Shown: positions 16,749-26,175 of the stretch, one piece after another | Position numbering within the stretch: the stretch's first letter is position 1 | Layout of the letters: every line of letters begins with the position of its first letter | DNA from: Pseudomonas sp. JM0905a | Lineage (GTDB): Bacteria > Pseudomonadota > Gammaproteobacteria > Pseudomonadales > Pseudomonadaceae | Assembly (NCBI RefSeq): GCF_014700075.1 | Contig: NZ_JACXBU010000007.1 | Location: forward strand, 248,001 to 312,000 | DNA length: 64,000 bases | Direction: 5' to 3' | Program-made: the position numbers and the translations under genes | Notes under the pieces: model-generated | Seen by the model: only the letters and a program-made list of their open reading frames with translations | Told to the model about the DNA's origin: nothing | Databases searched by the model: none

Positions 16749-19700
16749 GCTTTCTCGCTGTCGGCCAGCACGGTGGCGGACTCGATCATTTTGTTGAATT
16801 CGTTTTCGATTTTTTCAGCAAAGTCGTGCTGCATCTGGAATACGTCGGTGAGCTCAGCAAAGGCCCAGCGACCATAACTTCCGAGGTGATTCACGCCAGG
16901 TACCCAATAGGTATCCATGGTGGACTTCTTTTCCACCGCGTCTTCGCCACGATAACCTTTGATCTCGACAATGAGATTGAGCAGATCGTCAGGGCCGTGG
17001 CCATCTTCTACACGTACGATGAAGTCCGGCAGGTATTTGCGCATTTCTGAGCCGAAGCGGTACGGGACTTCGAAACCGAGACCGTGGTTCTTTACGTAAG
17101 CCCTCACCTGCGGATGCCGCTCGGCGACACGGCAGAACTCAGCCTCCCAATCACTATCTAGGACAACCCAGTTGATGTGACTGTGCTGAGAGCTGGCTTC
17201 CCAACGGCTGGTCTTGGAGGTGTTGAAGCGAACATTCCGGGTTGATCCACTGGGGGTGTACGGATCAAGCAGCGCCTTGATGGGACGCTCACCGAGAAAG
17301 CGCCGAGTAATGGCCGCGGTGATCTTGTTGCAGGCCATATCGGCCAGCTCCTGATACATCAGCAAGGCGGGATAAGTATCACCTTTGCAGATGAGACAGG
17401 TGTCTAGCCATTCCTTGGTGATGCGCTTGAGCTGGCCAAAGAGGTGCAGTTTGGGCTCTTCGCCGGGGTCTCGCCACTTGGTGTAGAGCAAGTGCTGTGT
17501 AAGATTGAAAACCAGGCTGGAGGGGCGCATGTCTCCAAGATGCTGGAGTGTCATGTCTGCAGACTCGCCGATGATGCCGGCATTTTGCGTTTGCGATGGG
17601 CCGACCAGCGCGGGCGTAAGCACGAGCTTGGACTCATCGTTGAAGTCAGCAACTAGTCGCTCCTCAGGCAGCTCGACCCGATAGCCTTCGACACGTGGAA
17701 AGACAATCTCCAGCGCATCACGCTCGGGGCGCATCGCTTTGACCTGCACAGTTTCGCGCGGTGTGGCGGGCGTTGCGATTACGGGTTTGGCTGTGAAGTC
17801 GAAGGGGATGCCGAACACATCGGCGTACTCGACGTTGAACAGGCCCTCGTCGTTAAGCTCGTAGGATTGACGGCGCAGAGCGCGGCCAATGACCTGCTCA
17901 CACAAAAGCTGAGTGCCAAAAGCACGGATGCCAAGTACGTGAGTGACGGTATTGGCATCCCAGCCCTCCGTAAGCATTGATACCGACACGACGCAACGGA
18001 TCGAGCCCCCCAGCTGTCCAGCCTTGCCGACTGTATTCATGACCTCGCGTAGCAGCTCCTGATCCGTAACATTGTCAGCCGCGCGTACGTCTCCGCTGCG
18101 CTCAACGATCTCTCGGCGGAAACGTTCAATTTCGTCTGCGGCCATGTTGCGGAAGTTATCGTCCAACGCATCACCGGCTTCGAGCTGTTCGCTGTCGATA
18201 AGCAGGGTGTTTGGGCGTGGTAACGGATTGCCGGTGGTTTCGTCGAAGTTGCGGAACAGGGAAAGACGGCCGTTTTCAAGCGTGGTCGTGCCGTCATCAT
18301 TCTTGCGATGAAAACCTGAAATGTAGTCGTACACCAACTTGGAGATAGCGGTGTTCTGGCAAACGACGATGAAGCATGGAGGGACGCTGATCCCAGCATC
18401 CTGCCATTTTGCGTAAGTCTTCTCGTAGTGCCCGTAGAGAGCTTGCAGGGCTGTCTGCAGCCTTGTCGGAAGTTTGAGTGGATCGAGATCCTGATTGGAG
18501 CCACGCCCTTTCTTGGGCATGTCCTTGCGGATGTTTTCCCACAGGTTGCGAAACATCGGCATCTCATCGCCAGTGATGTTTTCAGCAACAGGGACGCGTG
18601 GCAGCTTGACGATGCCGCACTCGATGGCGTCCATCAGTGAAAAGTCGCTCATCGTCCACGGGAACAAGGTGCCTTCAACATAGCCAGAGCCGGCCAGAAA
18701 GAACGGCGTGGCCGAGAGGTCGATGACACGATTGACTCCCAGCTTGCGATTAACCGCTTCCAGCCCGGAAATCCAGAGGCGAGCTGCTTCGTTCTCGTCC
18801 CTGGCGTGCGCCTTGGCTTCTTTCAGGGCTTCCCCCGTAAGCGGATTACCCTTGTCATCAATGTAGTCGTCATCCGACGCAGGCTTTTCCCGGTAGCAAT
18901 GATGAGCTTCGTCGTTGATGACCATGATGTTCTTCATGCCCATCAGATCCGACATCACGCGCTGAATCATCTGCCCTTCAGTTTCAAGCGTTTGGGGGTC
19001 ATCACCAGTTCGCCCCTTGAGCAGTAGCCTGCCGCCCTTTGAAATATCAATCCGCTCGCGCAGCTTGAAGGCGTGGTAGTTGGTAATGACGATCTTGGCC
19101 CGGGCAATGTCGTCAAGCATGTCGCTCGGAACAAGCTCGCGTTCCTTGTAGTAGCTATCGGGATCGTTGGGCTGCAGCACGCGCAGACGATCCTTGATGG
19201 TCAGGCCCGGAGCGCACAGCAGAAACCCGCGCGTGAAATTCCTGCTGGCGGGACTTCGCACCGCGTTGACGGTCTGCCAGGCGATTATCATCGCCATGAC
19301 TGTCGTCTTTCCCGCGCCAGTAGCGAGCTTTAGCGCCAGTCGCATCAACTCAGGGTTGGCGTCCTTGTTGGCAGCCGCGAGGTGTTCCAGCAGTTCTTTT
19401 CCAGGCTTGGATAAGGGGGCGACCTCGGTAAGCCAAATCGCCGTTTCAACTGCTTCGACCTGGCAAAAGAACGGGCGCACGCCATGAAAGTCGTGATGCC
19501 GCCAGTGCTGGAGCAAGCGTGCCGTTTCGGGGGTAACCTGCCATTGGCTGGCTGGCAGCGCACGCCATGTGTCTACATGGCCACGCACCTTATTGATGAT
19601 CGAGGTAGGGTCGTATTGCTGCTTGCCGCTAGAAAGCCCTTTGCCTTCGTCAAAGAGAAAGCCCTCCTGCTTCGGAGTCGCTTTCTGCTTCTTGGGCTTT

Positions 19701-19843
19701 GGAATTGGCGTGATGAACTGTGCTTTGCGCCGGTCTTCAACAATCTTCTGCGTCGGCTGACCGGTTTCATCTAGCTCCCAGTGGCGGGTAGGCCTCTGGT
19801 ATGGTGAATTCAGGATTGGGTGATCGAAAAACGGATTCGACAT
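16745..19843 (-). CDS. res: Type III-like restriction helicase-nuclease (Res), BPTD_3080-like
   Basis: A 1,032-residue protein. The SF2 helicase motor has Walker A ATGAGKTT at 174-181, the DEAH box NDEAHH at 310-315, SATPFF as motif III, and GWDANTVTHVLGIRAFGTQL with QVIGRALRRQ for motifs V-VI. The C-terminal nuclease region contains DSDWEAEFCR, then LPDFIVRVEDG and LIVEIKGYRGEDA, the D...ExK core of a PD-(D/E)XK nuclease. Length and co-encoding with a 929-residue Mod match the BPTD_3080 type of restriction enzyme. It is the first gene of the operon res-mod-helicase, with AGG before its ATG. It should cut unmodified foreign DNA using ATP. Confidence 0.93.
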   Translation of the reverse strand: MSNPFFDHPILNSPYQRPTRHWELDETGQPTQKIVEDRRKAQFITPIPKPKKQKATPKQEGFLFDEGKGLSSGKQQYDPTSIINKVRGHVDTWRALPASQWQVTPETARLLQHWRHHDFHGVRPFFCQVEAVETAIWLTEVAPLSKPGKELLEHLAAANKDANPELMRLALKLATGAGKTTVMAMIIAWQTVNAVRSPASRNFTRGFLLCAPGLTIKDRLRVLQPNDPDSYYKERELVPSDMLDDIARAKIVITNYHAFKLRERIDISKGGRLLLKGRTGDDPQTLETEGQMIQRVMSDLMGMKNIMVINDEAHHCYREKPASDDDYIDDKGNPLTGEALKEAKAHARDENEAARLWISGLEAVNRKLGVNRVIDLSATPFFLAGSGYVEGTLFPWTMSDFSLMDAIECGIVKLPRVPVAENITGDEMPMFRNLWENIRKDMPKKGRGSNQDLDPLKLPTRLQTALQALYGHYEKTYAKWQDAGISVPPCFIVVCQNTAISKLVYDYISGFHRKNDDGTTTLENGRLSLFRNFDETTGNPLPRPNTLLIDSEQLEAGDALDDNFRNMAADEIERFRREIVERSGDVRAADNVTDQELLREVMNTVGKAGQLGGSIRCVVSVSMLTEGWDANTVTHVLGIRAFGTQLLCEQVIGRALRRQSYELNDEGLFNVEYADVFGIPFDFTAKPVIATPATPRETVQVKAMRPERDALEIVFPRVEGYRVELPEERLVADFNDESKLVLTPALVGPSQTQNAGIIGESADMTLQHLGDMRPSSLVFNLTQHLLYTKWRDPGEEPKLHLFGQLKRITKEWLDTCLICKGDTYPALLMYQELADMACNKITAAITRRFLGERPIKALLDPYTPSGSTRNVRFNTSKTSRWEASSQHSHINWVVLDSDWEAEFCRVAERHPQVRAYVKNHGLGFEVPYRFGSEMRKYLPDFIVRVEDGHGPDDLLNLIVEIKGYRGEDAVEKKSTMDTYWVPGVNHLGSYGRWAFAELTDVFQMQHDFAEKIENEFNKMIESATVLADSEKA

Positions 19844-20068
19844 AGATAAAAACCTGCGCTCCTTGGTCGTGTCGTGCGGCTGAGCAACGTGCTAGTCACA
19901 CGATGCGTTCCAACCGTATCGGCACATGCTTGGGATTTAGCCTTCCGCTTCCCATTGCCGAAATGAACGAAGGATAACTCTTCACGATACAGAGTTGGTG
20001 GTGATCTGAATTTTCGAAGCGGACGAATCTTCACTGCTGCACTGACACCGGTAGTGTGAACACTCAAT

Positions 20069-20650
20069 TCACACCATCAAGTCTCCTTCCCCGAGCAGAT
20101 CCTGGAAGAACCCTGCCCCGGCTTCTGTCAGAACCAGATTGCCCTTTGCATTTCGGTACGCGACGTGCCTGGCTTCAAGCTTCTTGACATGCTCAACTAG
20201 GTTCCCGGACTTCATGCCGCACGCGATCAAAACCTCCACCTTGTCTTGCCCTTTACCAATTTCTTCGATGCGCAGATCAGAAAGGCCAGCTTCGTCCTTG
20301 AGCAGAATTTCCATGGTGTAGCCGAGCTCCATGACTCCACGGAACAGCACCAATAAAAGGCCCTGGAAGCTGCGAGCAATGTCGTCTTTCTCTGTCTCCG
20401 ACGCTTCAGCGGTGCGGATGAAGGCAAAGCCATTTCGCATTACCAGCTCATAGCCGATGAGCTCGTAGAGCGTGCGGTACTGGTCGAAATTGTTCACCAG
20501 CTCCTCGAAGTACGGGTTGGAAACTAGCTTGCCCTCAAGGCACTGTGTTCGGTTAATCATCTTCCCGAACATCAGTTGGGCATAAATCTCCGTCGAGAGT
20601 TTTCGGTTGAGTACCTTCGACTGATGAGGGCCATGCGAATGTTCAAGCAT
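20069..20650 (-). CDS. jetB: Wadjet component JetB (MksE-like kleisin-associated subunit)
   Basis: A 193-residue protein. I place the start at the ATG at 20650, which overlaps the last 8 bases of jetA; the frame is open further upstream inside jetA. The composition and winged-helix-like pattern (YAQLMFGKMINRTQCLEGKL, YFEELVNNFDQYRTLYELIG, GYELVMRNGFAFI) fit the KITE/MksE family that clamps the kleisin. It is the last gene of the D-C-A-B operon. Together with JetA and JetC it should form a DNA-loop-extruding complex that detects small circular DNA. Confidence 0.85.
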   Translation of the reverse strand: MLEHSHGPHQSKVLNRKLSTEIYAQLMFGKMINRTQCLEGKLVSNPYFEELVNNFDQYRTLYELIGYELVMRNGFAFIRTAEASETEKDDIARSFQGLLLVLFRGVMELGYTMEILLKDEAGLSDLRIEEIGKGQDKVEVLIACGMKSGNLVEHVKKLEARHVAYRNAKGNLVLTEAGAGFFQDLLGEGDLMV

Positions 20651-22064
20651 GTGCAATCTCCAAGCGCACCTTGTAGTAGCGCAGGCGTTCGGTTTCAGTG
20701 GCGAGCGTACCAACCTCAAACCGTGGGACTAACGCAGCGCCATCGGTGCCTGCGAGACAGCTCAGTCCCACAAGCAAGTCATTCAGGCCGTAGGGCACTA
20801 GGTAGCTGCTCAGGTAGCGGTTCAATTCTTCATGTAGGTCTTCGCAGGGGTAAAGTTCCCAGTCGGCCACAAGGCGACTGATCGAAAACAAGCGCTCGTC
20901 CTCCTTACGCTTGCTCCCTTGTGTAGGTGACCGGTGTGGTTTGACCGCCTTGGGCACGGCCACTGAAGCCTTCGCATTGGGCAGCTCGGTTCGCAGGTGT
21001 TCAGTCAGCAGCAGACGGTGATTCCGTTCGGGCCATTCGATCTTTGGATCGAAGCGCCTAAACTTCACGCCATTGAAGGTGGACCAGTTATCGAAAACAG
21101 CATCGTTACTTGGCAGCTGATTGCCCTTGAGCGCCCCGTCGTGCAGATGCTGGACGGCCCCATGTAGGATGTTCCAGGCTTGCTCGATCTTGTCGTAAGC
21201 CTGACGCTGTGCAGCATTCTGCTGCACATACCGCATCAGTGAGCCTCGGATCACATCAATGTCGTAGCGATAGGAGCGAATGGCCTCGACGTTGTAATAG
21301 ATCGAGGTGGCCAGCCTTTTATGTCCATAGCGCACCAGGTGATCACCGATCAAAGTCAGTGCCTGAAGAGCCGGTTTGCCCTCCTTCAAGTCCGTGTTCT
21401 CGGCCAGGAACTCAAGGGCGGGGAGGATGTTTCGCAGGTAGATACTGTTGATTTCGCCCAGTGCTTCCTTGGCCGCCGACACCTCGTCAATATCGTCATA
21501 GCGCATCTGATCGACAATCTCGCCCAGGCGTGTGAGGCGCGATTGGAGAGCCGACACACACTCCTTCATCTTGGACAGCGCACTGCGGATCTCCTTGCGC
21601 AGCGCATCTACCTGCTCCTTGAAGTCCAGATCATCTTCGCTGAGCGATTGCATACCTGCGAAAATGCCATAAAGCCGGTTGAAGGACGCCCGGATCAGCT
21701 CGTAGTCGGCGCTGTTCAGCTTCCTCAGGCGGGCACCGTCAAAGTGACGGAACATATCGATAATGAAAGGCGCAAAGACCATCACCCCTCGTACATGATC
21801 AACGTGGATGACCAGGCCCACGCGCTCCAGGTTATCGATCGATAGGGCAGCCTCCAGCTTGCGCCGCGCAGGCGGAACATCCTTCGCGGGCCGGTCTTTG
21901 TTGAGCGGCCCCACCTGGTCCAGCAGCTCAGTCAGCTTGCGCTGGTACATGGCGATACGGACCTCTTCACCCTCGCCAAACTGGTCCATGTTGTCGATCA
22001 GGTCGAGAAACAGTTTTTTGTTCTCGATCATGCTGATCGTGGCGAACTCCGCATTTACGATCAT
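20643..22064 (-). CDS. jetA: Wadjet component JetA (MksF-like kleisin)
   Basis: A 473-residue helix-rich protein. Its ATG overlaps the jetC stop (ATGA at 22061-22064). The N-terminal part (KKLFLDLIDNMDQFGEGEEV) and central coiled regions (ALRKEIRSALSKMKECVSAL) fit the MksF/JetA kleisin, which bridges the two SMC heads. There is no enzymatic motif, as expected. It sits between jetC and jetB within one coupled transcript. Confidence 0.88.
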   Translation of the reverse strand: MIVNAEFATISMIENKKLFLDLIDNMDQFGEGEEVRIAMYQRKLTELLDQVGPLNKDRPAKDVPPARRKLEAALSIDNLERVGLVIHVDHVRGVMVFAPFIIDMFRHFDGARLRKLNSADYELIRASFNRLYGIFAGMQSLSEDDLDFKEQVDALRKEIRSALSKMKECVSALQSRLTRLGEIVDQMRYDDIDEVSAAKEALGEINSIYLRNILPALEFLAENTDLKEGKPALQALTLIGDHLVRYGHKRLATSIYYNVEAIRSYRYDIDVIRGSLMRYVQQNAAQRQAYDKIEQAWNILHGAVQHLHDGALKGNQLPSNDAVFDNWSTFNGVKFRRFDPKIEWPERNHRLLLTEHLRTELPNAKASVAVPKAVKPHRSPTQGSKRKEDERLFSISRLVADWELYPCEDLHEELNRYLSSYLVPYGLNDLLVGLSCLAGTDGAALVPRFEVGTLATETERLRYYKVRLEIAHA

Positions 22065-25036
22065 TCGATCGGGGCCTCTTCTTCCCGATCAGCCGGCGCC
22101 TCCAGGTTAGCCCTTGCCTGATCACCACCAGTTGCAATCGAGGTCAACGACTCACATTCGCCGGTGAAGACGATAGTTCGCTCGTCGCTGTACGACTCAT
22201 CTACGGCCTCGAAATAGCTGAGGTTCATGAACTTCCCAAGCACCTTGCCGATCGCAGGCGTCCACTCCGGCGTTGCGCCAAAAATGCAGAATCCATCAGC
22301 CTCCGCGATGTCTCGAGCAGATTTCAGGTTGGCCACATCCAACTGAGAGACCTCATCGATCAGCAGAGGCATCGACACCTTGCTGTCGCTCTGCAGCAGC
22401 TCCTTGAGCAAGAAGGCCAGTACACGAATGTTGATCATCACCGACGTGCCGGTGGACTGTGCCTCGATCTTGAACTCTTCACGGCCCAACAAGCGAACAC
22501 GGTAGTCGACGCTGTTAATCAACTTTGCCAAGTTCAGCGTGGAATCGCGGCGCTGGTCGGACTCAAAGAACTGGGTAAAGAAGCTGCCCAGACGGTCATA
22601 CAACACTTGTGGTGGGAGCTCACCACCACTCATGTTCACGGCCTCGAGCACGGCTAATAACTCATCAAACTGAGGGTGCAGCGTGCAGTCGATGCGAATC
22701 TCCGCGATATTCGAAATCTTGATGGACTTCAAATGGTCTTCGATCTCGCCGATGAAGCTGGTGATGAGCGTTCTAGTTGCACGGATTTGCCGCATCTGAA
22801 TATCAGTGTCGGCATTGTGCGCAGCTACCTGGTGGAAGAGGTTGTCCTCTTCAGCGGTAAGCCTCGCATACAGCAAAGCATAGCGATCATGGAGCTGGCG
22901 CAGATCATTCAGTTCATAAGCGGCACGATGCGCTTGCTCGGGACTGTTATCGTCGAGCGGAACAGCATCCAGTAGATCGGAAACCTGCTTGCTGGAAGCT
23001 TGAAGCAGAGCCAACAGACTCTTTGATCGATACTCCATATCGTCAATCAGCGCCTTATTGACCCCTACGTCACGAGGCTCGCTCCGTTGGAACCCGGACC
23101 GGAACAAACCCAAGCGTGCATGCAGCATTTCGGTAATGCGACTTGCCCAGCCCGTAACATTGTTGGCTTCGTCCTTGGCATGCTCCAGCGCATTCCAGGC
23201 TACATCCCTCTGCGCCTTGGCTTCGTCGTACCTCGTGTTCGCTTCCGCAGCCTGCCCCTCTAATAGGGCTAGCTGCTCTTTAGCATTCTCGTATTCACGT
23301 TCGAGGCGCTGGAGATCTGCCTCAATACGTTCAGCGCTTCTGAGTAGGCCAATCTCGTGCTGATCCTTGGCAATCACTTCCCGCAGTTCCTTGCTTCGGA
23401 CGGCCAGCTTTTCTTCTGACTCCGTGACAAGCGTGGCAAGTTCGTTGTAGCGAGCCTGGGCTTTGTGTAGCTGCCCCGTCATCTTGTCTAACTCAACCAG
23501 TTTGCGGTCAAGCAACTCGGCAGCGCTATAGTGCTGCAGCGGTATGCCGGTCAGTTTTCCGAGGAAGCTGAGCTGGTCGCTCTCAACGTTAAAGAGGCTG
23601 GCAAAGCGCTCAATCACGCCCTGCGTAGTCGCCTCCAAAACCTCACACTCAACACTGAACGCTTTCTCGTTGAGGGAGTACAGCCGGTCAGCGGTCTGTT
23701 CGCTCAAAAGATCTAGGACGCTACTGTTCTGACTCTTAATCCACTGTTCAGCCCCCTCAACTAAGGGCTTAAGCCGCTTGATCTCACGGTTTTTCTCCTC
23801 GAATTCGCTGCGCAGTTTCGCCTTATCGTTACAGATCTCGAGGTCGTGCCTAGCCTCTTCGAGAGCGTCGAGACGAATTTGCAGGATTTCGTCGAGCGAC
23901 ATGCCTGCGTAGCCAGCGCGGGCCGCACCGAGTTCAATCGCGTCCCTCCGGATCAGATCGAAGGCCTTCTTAGCGTTAGTTGCTATGCCTCGGCATTGGT
24001 TGTACTCAGCCAACAGGCAGGTAGCTTCCTGGCCTGTCACCCGACTGCGATCGTTGCGCTCAGTGTATTCCGCCGCTCTCTCCTGGCGAACTTTCAGCAG
24101 TCGCGCCGTAACTTGCTCAATACTGTCTTCAGCGTCGTGGAGGAGATTCAGCAGATCGCTAGACCGTAACGCAAGCTCAATGAAATTCTGGTCGAATGCA
24201 TTCCAGTAGCGTTCTCCGTTACGGATTGTCTGGAGGCGATCTTGAGTGGCACGCAGTCGTTGATAGCGGGCCATGATGTCACCGAAATTGACGTTGACCT
24301 CAGCCTCGGCCCGGGCCTTGCGGCCTTCGATGATGGTCGCAATGGTGTCCGGCATAGTGCGCCTATCCTTCGCCCCGATGTCGAAGGACAGGTGGATCAG
24401 ACGCTTCCAAGCATCAATCTCGCGCTGCTTGGCACCGCCACTCTTGAGCGGGAGCAGACAATAGCGCCCAGCATCCGCACGGGTAGGCTGGTGCTTGTAC
24501 ATACGCTCCTTAATGGTGGCTGCGTCACGGATCAGCACGCCGTTCATTTTCTTGAGATCGGCTGCGACCGACTTGATGCTCAGCCCGGGAACGGGTGCGC
24601 CCTGGCCACCGTTGATTGGCGAGTAAACGTTCCAGAAAAGGTGCTCGATCTCACTGTATGCGCACGGCACACCAGTACGCTCATAGCTGAAGGGCTTGCT
24701 GCCCTGGTTCAAGACAATACAGAACGGGCCATGCGGGTTTTCCGCCTCAAGAATCACGAAAGAGCTGCGCTCAGGGAAATAGAACTGGTAGGTTGAGTCG
24801 CGGCCATAGAAGCCGTTCGGGTTTTTCAGACCGAACTTCCGCTCGCAATCGTGTAGGTTCTCTTCGGGCAACAGGAAAAATTTCATCGAATTCAGGATCG
24901 ATGTCTTACCTCCATTGTTGGCTCCAAGCAGGCAGATGTGCTCATTCAGAGGCACCTTTACGTAGCAGTACTTCCCGCTGTTCACGAGGACGATTTGCTT
25001 AAAAGTGAACGACCAGTAGAAATCCTCAATGCTCAT
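22061..25036 (-). CDS. jetC: Wadjet component JetC (MksB-like SMC ATPase)
   Basis: A 991-residue SMC-like protein. Walker A is GANNGGKT at about 33-40 in the N-terminal head. Two long heptad-rich coiled-coil arms follow (for example EAEVNVNFGDIMARYQRLRA, ERIEADLQRLEREYENAKEQ) around a hinge region. The C-terminal head carries the Walker B-like VSMPLLIDEVSQLDVANL. It is shorter than housekeeping SMC proteins, typical of the MukB/MksB-like JetC group. ATGA overlaps join it to jetD before and jetA after. It should power loop extrusion on plasmid DNA before cleavage. Confidence 0.92.
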   Translation of the reverse strand: MSIEDFYWSFTFKQIVLVNSGKYCYVKVPLNEHICLLGANNGGKTSILNSMKFFLLPEENLHDCERKFGLKNPNGFYGRDSTYQFYFPERSSFVILEAENPHGPFCIVLNQGSKPFSYERTGVPCAYSEIEHLFWNVYSPINGGQGAPVPGLSIKSVAADLKKMNGVLIRDAATIKERMYKHQPTRADAGRYCLLPLKSGGAKQREIDAWKRLIHLSFDIGAKDRRTMPDTIATIIEGRKARAEAEVNVNFGDIMARYQRLRATQDRLQTIRNGERYWNAFDQNFIELALRSSDLLNLLHDAEDSIEQVTARLLKVRQERAAEYTERNDRSRVTGQEATCLLAEYNQCRGIATNAKKAFDLIRRDAIELGAARAGYAGMSLDEILQIRLDALEEARHDLEICNDKAKLRSEFEEKNREIKRLKPLVEGAEQWIKSQNSSVLDLLSEQTADRLYSLNEKAFSVECEVLEATTQGVIERFASLFNVESDQLSFLGKLTGIPLQHYSAAELLDRKLVELDKMTGQLHKAQARYNELATLVTESEEKLAVRSKELREVIAKDQHEIGLLRSAERIEADLQRLEREYENAKEQLALLEGQAAEANTRYDEAKAQRDVAWNALEHAKDEANNVTGWASRITEMLHARLGLFRSGFQRSEPRDVGVNKALIDDMEYRSKSLLALLQASSKQVSDLLDAVPLDDNSPEQAHRAAYELNDLRQLHDRYALLYARLTAEEDNLFHQVAAHNADTDIQMRQIRATRTLITSFIGEIEDHLKSIKISNIAEIRIDCTLHPQFDELLAVLEAVNMSGGELPPQVLYDRLGSFFTQFFESDQRRDSTLNLAKLINSVDYRVRLLGREEFKIEAQSTGTSVMINIRVLAFLLKELLQSDSKVSMPLLIDEVSQLDVANLKSARDIAEADGFCIFGATPEWTPAIGKVLGKFMNLSYFEAVDESYSDERTIVFTGECESLTSIATGGDQARANLEAPADREEEAPIE

Positions 25037-25854
25037 GCTTGCACTCCATCGCTAGGCAGTTTGAGTAGATAGGTTTCCTGCTCCAAAACAGTGTTCTTCT
25101 GGCGCATGTATCGGATAAGTTGGTCGGTCTCTGGCGAGACGCCCACATATTGAAGAACGTCCTGACCACCCTGCTCTGAAAGGCTATAGCGCGAGAGCTC
25201 AAGGCGCTTTTCAATATCGGCCGGGACCAAAAACCGGAGGTAGACGTTGGGCAATTGCCTGCGTAGCGTGGCGTACATGCGCAGCCCGCCCGGATCGACA
25301 TCGAACAGGCAGTGCAATTCGGTGAACGTGCTGAGGAATACCGTGTTTAAACTGTTGGTGACCTGGTTACCCGCACCATAGATCAGCTCAATATCCCCCG
25401 GTTCTCGATGCAGCAGGCCGGAAACAAGGATAAGCGTTCGCTCCAGCTCAAGAAAATTCTCCAGGTTTTCAACAATCACCCCGACTGGGGCCACCACTCT
25501 GGGCGTGCGCCAATGATCACCCTCATGGAGGGCTACAACTGGATGTGGATGCATCAAGGATCGCATCAGGAGGTAGGCACCGGAGACGCTGGCTCGGTGG
25601 CTGTCACCATCAAGGGCAGCGCCAATCCGACCAGGATGGCCTGACGGTCTGAAGCGCTCGATTAGGACGGTAAATGCCGCCGGATCAGTAATGCTGACCT
25701 GGTACCGGGACTTGCCCAATTTTATTGAGTTGAAAATGCGCGCGAGTTCGGGACGTTGGTATCCCGCATCAACAAGTCGATTAAGCAAGGCCTCGAAATT
25801 GAGTGCATCGCCCGCCTCGATTTTGACTAGGTAGCTATGAATGATTGCAGACAT
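25033..25854 (-). CDS. jetD: Wadjet component JetD, compact Toprim/TopoVI-A-like nuclease
   Basis: A 273-residue protein, first gene of the operon. The C-terminal half contains VENLENFLELERTL and the Toprim-like LHCLFDVDPGGLRMYATL (acidic DxD metal-binding motif) followed by YLRFLVPADIEKRLEL, the DUF2220/JetD pattern. The N-terminal part is much reduced: typical JetD proteins are nearly 400 residues with an extra arm domain. The nuclease residues appear present, so it could still cleave plasmid DNA caught by JetABC. Confidence 0.85.
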   Translation of the reverse strand: MSAIIHSYLVKIEAGDALNFEALLNRLVDAGYQRPELARIFNSIKLGKSRYQVSITDPAAFTVLIERFRPSGHPGRIGAALDGDSHRASVSGAYLLMRSLMHPHPVVALHEGDHWRTPRVVAPVGVIVENLENFLELERTLILVSGLLHREPGDIELIYGAGNQVTNSLNTVFLSTFTELHCLFDVDPGGLRMYATLRRQLPNVYLRFLVPADIEKRLELSRYSLSEQGGQDVLQYVGVSPETDQLIRYMRQKNTVLEQETYLLKLPSDGVQA

Positions 25855-26175
25855 CTGCCCCCTCTCTATGGTCTGTACAGGGCCCTAGCTCAAGCTAGAC
25901 ACGGCCGCTTGGGCTCTGCTCCTGCAACTTCAGCTGTGTCCTGTCTTCAATACACTGAGCACCAATCACGACAGCCTGCGAGGAGTAGTCTCTGACTCGG
26001 TCCAGCCGTGTCACCCTTCCCTTGCCCACTTGCGTGGCGCTATAGCTTCAAACATGGCGCAGCGTTACCCAGCCCGCGTGGCCGATTGCTTCGCCCACGC
26101 AATATATGTAGAGTTTATCTACAGATCTATAGTGTTTACACATACAGGTAAATTTTTCAAGCAGATGGGGTAACC
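25855..26175. promoter_or_regulatory. Divergent promoter region between the Wadjet operon and its WYL regulator
   Basis: This 321-bp gap separates jetD (minus) from the WYL regulator (plus). A perfect inverted repeat TGTAGA-GTTTA-TCTACA lies at 26107-26123, about 53 bases before the regulator start and overlapping a possible promoter (TATAGT at 26128-26133 as -10). It is the best operator candidate for the regulator itself. The left part (25860-26060) shows no gene. Confidence 0.55.

Noticed and set aside
11842..19843. DISARM or BREX system for the Res-Mod-helicase cluster
   Set aside because: No DrmA/B/C, PglZ or BrxC-like proteins; the nuclease and methylase fit a Type III-like restriction pair.
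19844..20068. 85-codon minus-strand ORF between jetB and res
   Set aside because: No ribosome binding site, no domain, Arg/Ser-rich shadow-like composition and overlap with the res start.
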